Origin: Candidatus Amarobacillus elongatus
Lineage (GTDB): Bacteria; Chloroflexota; Dehalococcoidia; Tepidiformales; Tepidiformaceae
DNA length: 64,000 bases
Assembly (NCBI GenBank): GCA_016703545.1
Contig: JADJBX010000007.1
Location: 124,001-188,000, forward strand
Direction of reading: 5' to 3'
The notes under the pieces were generated by a model. It searched no databases, was not told the origin of the DNA, and saw only the letters and a list, made by a program, of their open reading frames with translations. Below are positions 62,042 through 64,000 of the stretch, piece by piece. How positions within the stretch are numbered: the stretch's first letter is position 1; the number at the start of each line of letters is the position of its first letter. Made by a program: the position numbers and the translations under genes.

Positions 62042-64000
62042 ATGCTCAACGGCATCCGCGTTGTCGAACTCTCCACGGAACCCGGCGCCGCGCTCGCCGG
62101 CCGCCTGCTCGCCGCCTACGGCGCCGACGTCATCGTCGTCGAGCCGCCGGCCGGGCACCCCCTTCGCAGCCTCGCCCCGCGCGCCGGCGAAAAGCCCGAT
62201 GAGAGCATCCTCTTCGCCTACCTCGGCGCCGGGAAGCGCAGCGTCACCGCCGACCTCACGGACGCCGGCGACCGCGATTTCGTCCGCAAACTCATCGCGA
62301 CCGCCGACCTGCTCCTCGAAAGCACCGCTCCCGGCACCCTCGCCGCCTGCGGCCTGGACCCCGCCCGCCTGATCGACGAACAGCCGTCGCTCGTCGTCTG
62401 CTCGGCCACGCCCTATGGGCAGGACGGGCCGAAGGCGGACTGGCGCTCCACCCCGCTGACCGGCTTCGCCTCTGGCGGCGAAATGGCCCTCTGCGGCGAC
62501 CCGGACAAGCCGCCCCTGAAGGTGGCCGGCAACCAGGCTCCCTACCAGCTCGGCCTGAACGCGTTCTCGTCCTCCGTCGCCGCGCTCTTCGCCGCCAAAG
62601 CCTCCGGCACGGGCGACTGGATCGACCTCTCCATGCAGGAGGTGCAGACCTGCATGCTCGAAGGCGCCGGGCCCGGCGCGCTCTTCACCGGCAGCGAGGC
62701 CGGGCGGACCTCCGGCAACCGGCCGTTCGCGCAGTGGGGCATCCATCCCTGCGCCGATGGCTACATCGGCGTCGCCGCCATGCCCCGCCAGTCCTACGCC
62801 GTCTATGACTGCATCGGCCACCCGGAAATGAAGGAGGATCCCGCCTTCGCCAGCGGCTGGACGCCCGACGCGAACGCCCTCCTCTCCGTCTATATCCCCG
62901 AATGGACGGCGGACAAGACCGCCGCCGAGATCTTCGCCATCGCCGCCACCTTCCGCGCGCCGTTCGCCGTCATCCCCGGGCCGAAAGAGCTGCTCGAATG
63001 GCCGGGGCTCGTGGAAACGGGATTCTGGCGCGAGGTCGAACACCCCGTGCTCGGCCGGCACCCCCTGCCCTCGCCGCCAATCCAGGTGGGCGAAGGCGAA
63101 CGCGGCATCGCGGCGCCCGCACCCCTGCTGGGCGAACACACCGCCACCCTTCGCGACGAGGTTGGCGCCGCCACCCCGGCGCGCACCGCCGCGGGCACCG
63201 GTCCTGCCGCCCTCCCCTTCGATGGCCTCCGCGTGATCGACGTCACCGCTGTCTGGGCCGGCCCCTTCGGCACCCGCTACCTCGCCGATTACGGCGCCGA
63301 AGTGATCAAGGTCGAGGGGCCGTCGTTCTCGGACCCGGTCCGCACCATGGCGGGCGCCCGCGGAGTACCCGAGATCAACCAGAGCTACTACTTCAACGAA
63401 TACAACCGGAACAAGCTCGGCATCAGCCTGGACCTGAAGCAGCCGAAGGGCATGGAGGCGCTCCGCCGCCTCATCGCCAACGCCGACGTGTTCATCGAAA
63501 ACTGGAGCAGCGGCGTCGCCGACCGCCTCGGGCTCGGCTACCGCGACCTGAAGGCGCTCAACCCGCGCATCATCTATGTGTCCATGCCCGGCTTCGGCCA
63601 CAGCGGCCCCGACGCCGACCGCATCGGCTTCGGCCCGACGATCGAGCAGATGGGCGGCCTCGTCGCGCTGCAGGGGTACGAAGGCGACTCCCCCCATCGC
63701 AGCGGCATCTCCTACGGCGACCCCATCGCCGGGACCATCGCCGCCGGCGCCGTCTCCATGGGGCTGCTGAATCGCGAACGCACCGGCGAGGGCTGCTACC
63801 TCGCCATCCCCCAGCGCGACGCCATCTGCAGCCTTATCGGCGAGTTCGTCATCGCCGAAGCGCTCGGCCACCCGATGCCCGTGCGCATGGGGTCGAAGGA
63901 CACCGAGTGGGCGCCGCACAACGTCTACCAGGCGCGCGACACCGAGCCGCGCGAGGCGCGCGCCGCCGCCGGCCGCGTCCTCCAGGCGTTCACCGACGCC
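62042..64000 (+). CDS. Two-domain type III CoA-transferase (CaiB/BaiF), cut by right edge
   Basis: 653 residues are present and the frame is open at the edge. The first CaiB domain (1-~380) opens MLNGIRVVELSTEPGAALAG and keeps the likely catalytic Asp in WIDLSMQEVQ (~195). The second (from ~395) opens FDGLRVIDVTAVWAGPFGTR with NRNKLGISLDLKQPKG; its matching position reads CYLAIPQRDA, with no Asp. Type III enzymes swap CoA between carboxylic acids. GGAGG precedes the ATG by ~6 nt. Confidence 0.88.
   Translation, partial: MLNGIRVVELSTEPGAALAGRLLAAYGADVIVVEPPAGHPLRSLAPRAGEKPDESILFAYLGAGKRSVTADLTDAGDRDFVRKLIATADLLLESTAPGTLAACGLDPARLIDEQPSLVVCSATPYGQDGPKADWRSTPLTGFASGGEMALCGDPDKPPLKVAGNQAPYQLGLNAFSSSVAALFAAKASGTGDWIDLSMQEVQTCMLEGAGPGALFTGSEAGRTSGNRPFAQWGIHPCADGYIGVAAMPRQSYAVYDCIGHPEMKEDPAFASGWTPDANALLSVYIPEWTADKTAAEIFAIAATFRAPFAVIPGPKELLEWPGLVETGFWREVEHPVLGRHPLPSPPIQVGEGERGIAAPAPLLGEHTATLRDEVGAATPARTAAGTGPAALPFDGLRVIDVTAVWAGPFGTRYLADYGAEVIKVEGPSFSDPVRTMAGARGVPEINQSYYFNEYNRNKLGISLDLKQPKGMEALRRLIANADVFIENWSSGVADRLGLGYRDLKALNPRIIYVSMPGFGHSGPDADRIGFGPTIEQMGGLVALQGYEGDSPHRSGISYGDPIAGTIAAGAVSMGLLNRERTGEGCYLAIPQRDAICSLIGEFVIAEALGHPMPVRMGSKDTEWAPHNVYQARDTEPREARAAAGRVLQAFTDA

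Noticed and set aside
31013..63919. Very long open frames antisense to known genes (for example opposite the CoA-transferase and opposite the debranching enzyme)
   Set aside because: They mirror codon bias in GC-rich DNA, have Arg/Pro/His-rich low-complexity translations and no family features.

Overview
The window is very GC-rich (about 70% by eye), densely coded on both strands, and carries many extracytoplasmic proteins with Pro/Thr/Ala-rich linkers, type III CoA-transferases, ferritin-like diiron proteins, DUF3352/DUF2207/CHRD proteins and stand-alone SGNH proteins. This mix suggests a free-living Chloroflexota bacterium, perhaps a Dehalococcoidia/Tepidiformales-like lineage. That placement is an inference from gene content; there is no rRNA in the window. 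The only RNA gene I can support is tRNA-Ser(GGA) at 31575-31664.

Layout. 1-9.2 kb: start of a zinc alcohol dehydrogenase, RdgB with an overlapping lipoprotein, a PaaI-type thioesterase, a glycosyltransferase + glycogen-debranching pair, an acyltransferase/beta-lactamase-fold fusion and a YpfJ zinc peptidase. 9-25 kb: DUF998, 2-hydroxyacid dehydrogenase, chromate transporter, free biotinyl carrier domain, DUF3352, two MFS exporters, a repeat-bearing CHRD surface protein, an SGNH protein, a VOC protein, a lone terminase-like ATPase and two secreted metallopeptidases. 25-32 kb: an orphan histidine kinase, GNAT, three tandem S1 proteases (the first decayed) and the tRNA. 32-44 kb: PadR, Sir2, a split DUF2207 protein, two paralogous lipoproteins, small zinc-ribbon proteins, CoA-binding and VOC proteins, and an orphan response regulator. 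44-48 kb: a compact siroheme operon (cobA-hemD fusion, precorrin-2 dehydrogenase, CbiX with an Fe-S domain). 48-64 kb: YceI, amidase, GH1 beta-glucosidase, NhaA, EmrB-like MFS, RadC, a paired diiron operon, a second SGNH protein and a two-domain CoA-transferase cut by the right edge.

Two window-wide patterns stand out. First, four arrays of 7-bp tandem units, some arranged as large inverted repeats, each begin within 50 bp of the stop codon of a plus-strand gene (31.2, 38.4, 56.0 and 58.0 kb). The units differ between loci but the period and position are constant. Second, twenty genes have a -10-like hexamer (nearly always TAnnnT) ending 6-9 nt before the start codon and no clear Shine-Dalgarno, which fits widespread leaderless transcription. 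Most other genes have a GGAGG-type site.

At least eight loci show apparent frameshifts, several at short homopolymers, so part of the gene breakage may be consensus error rather than biology. Protein-level calls there join the frames and say so.
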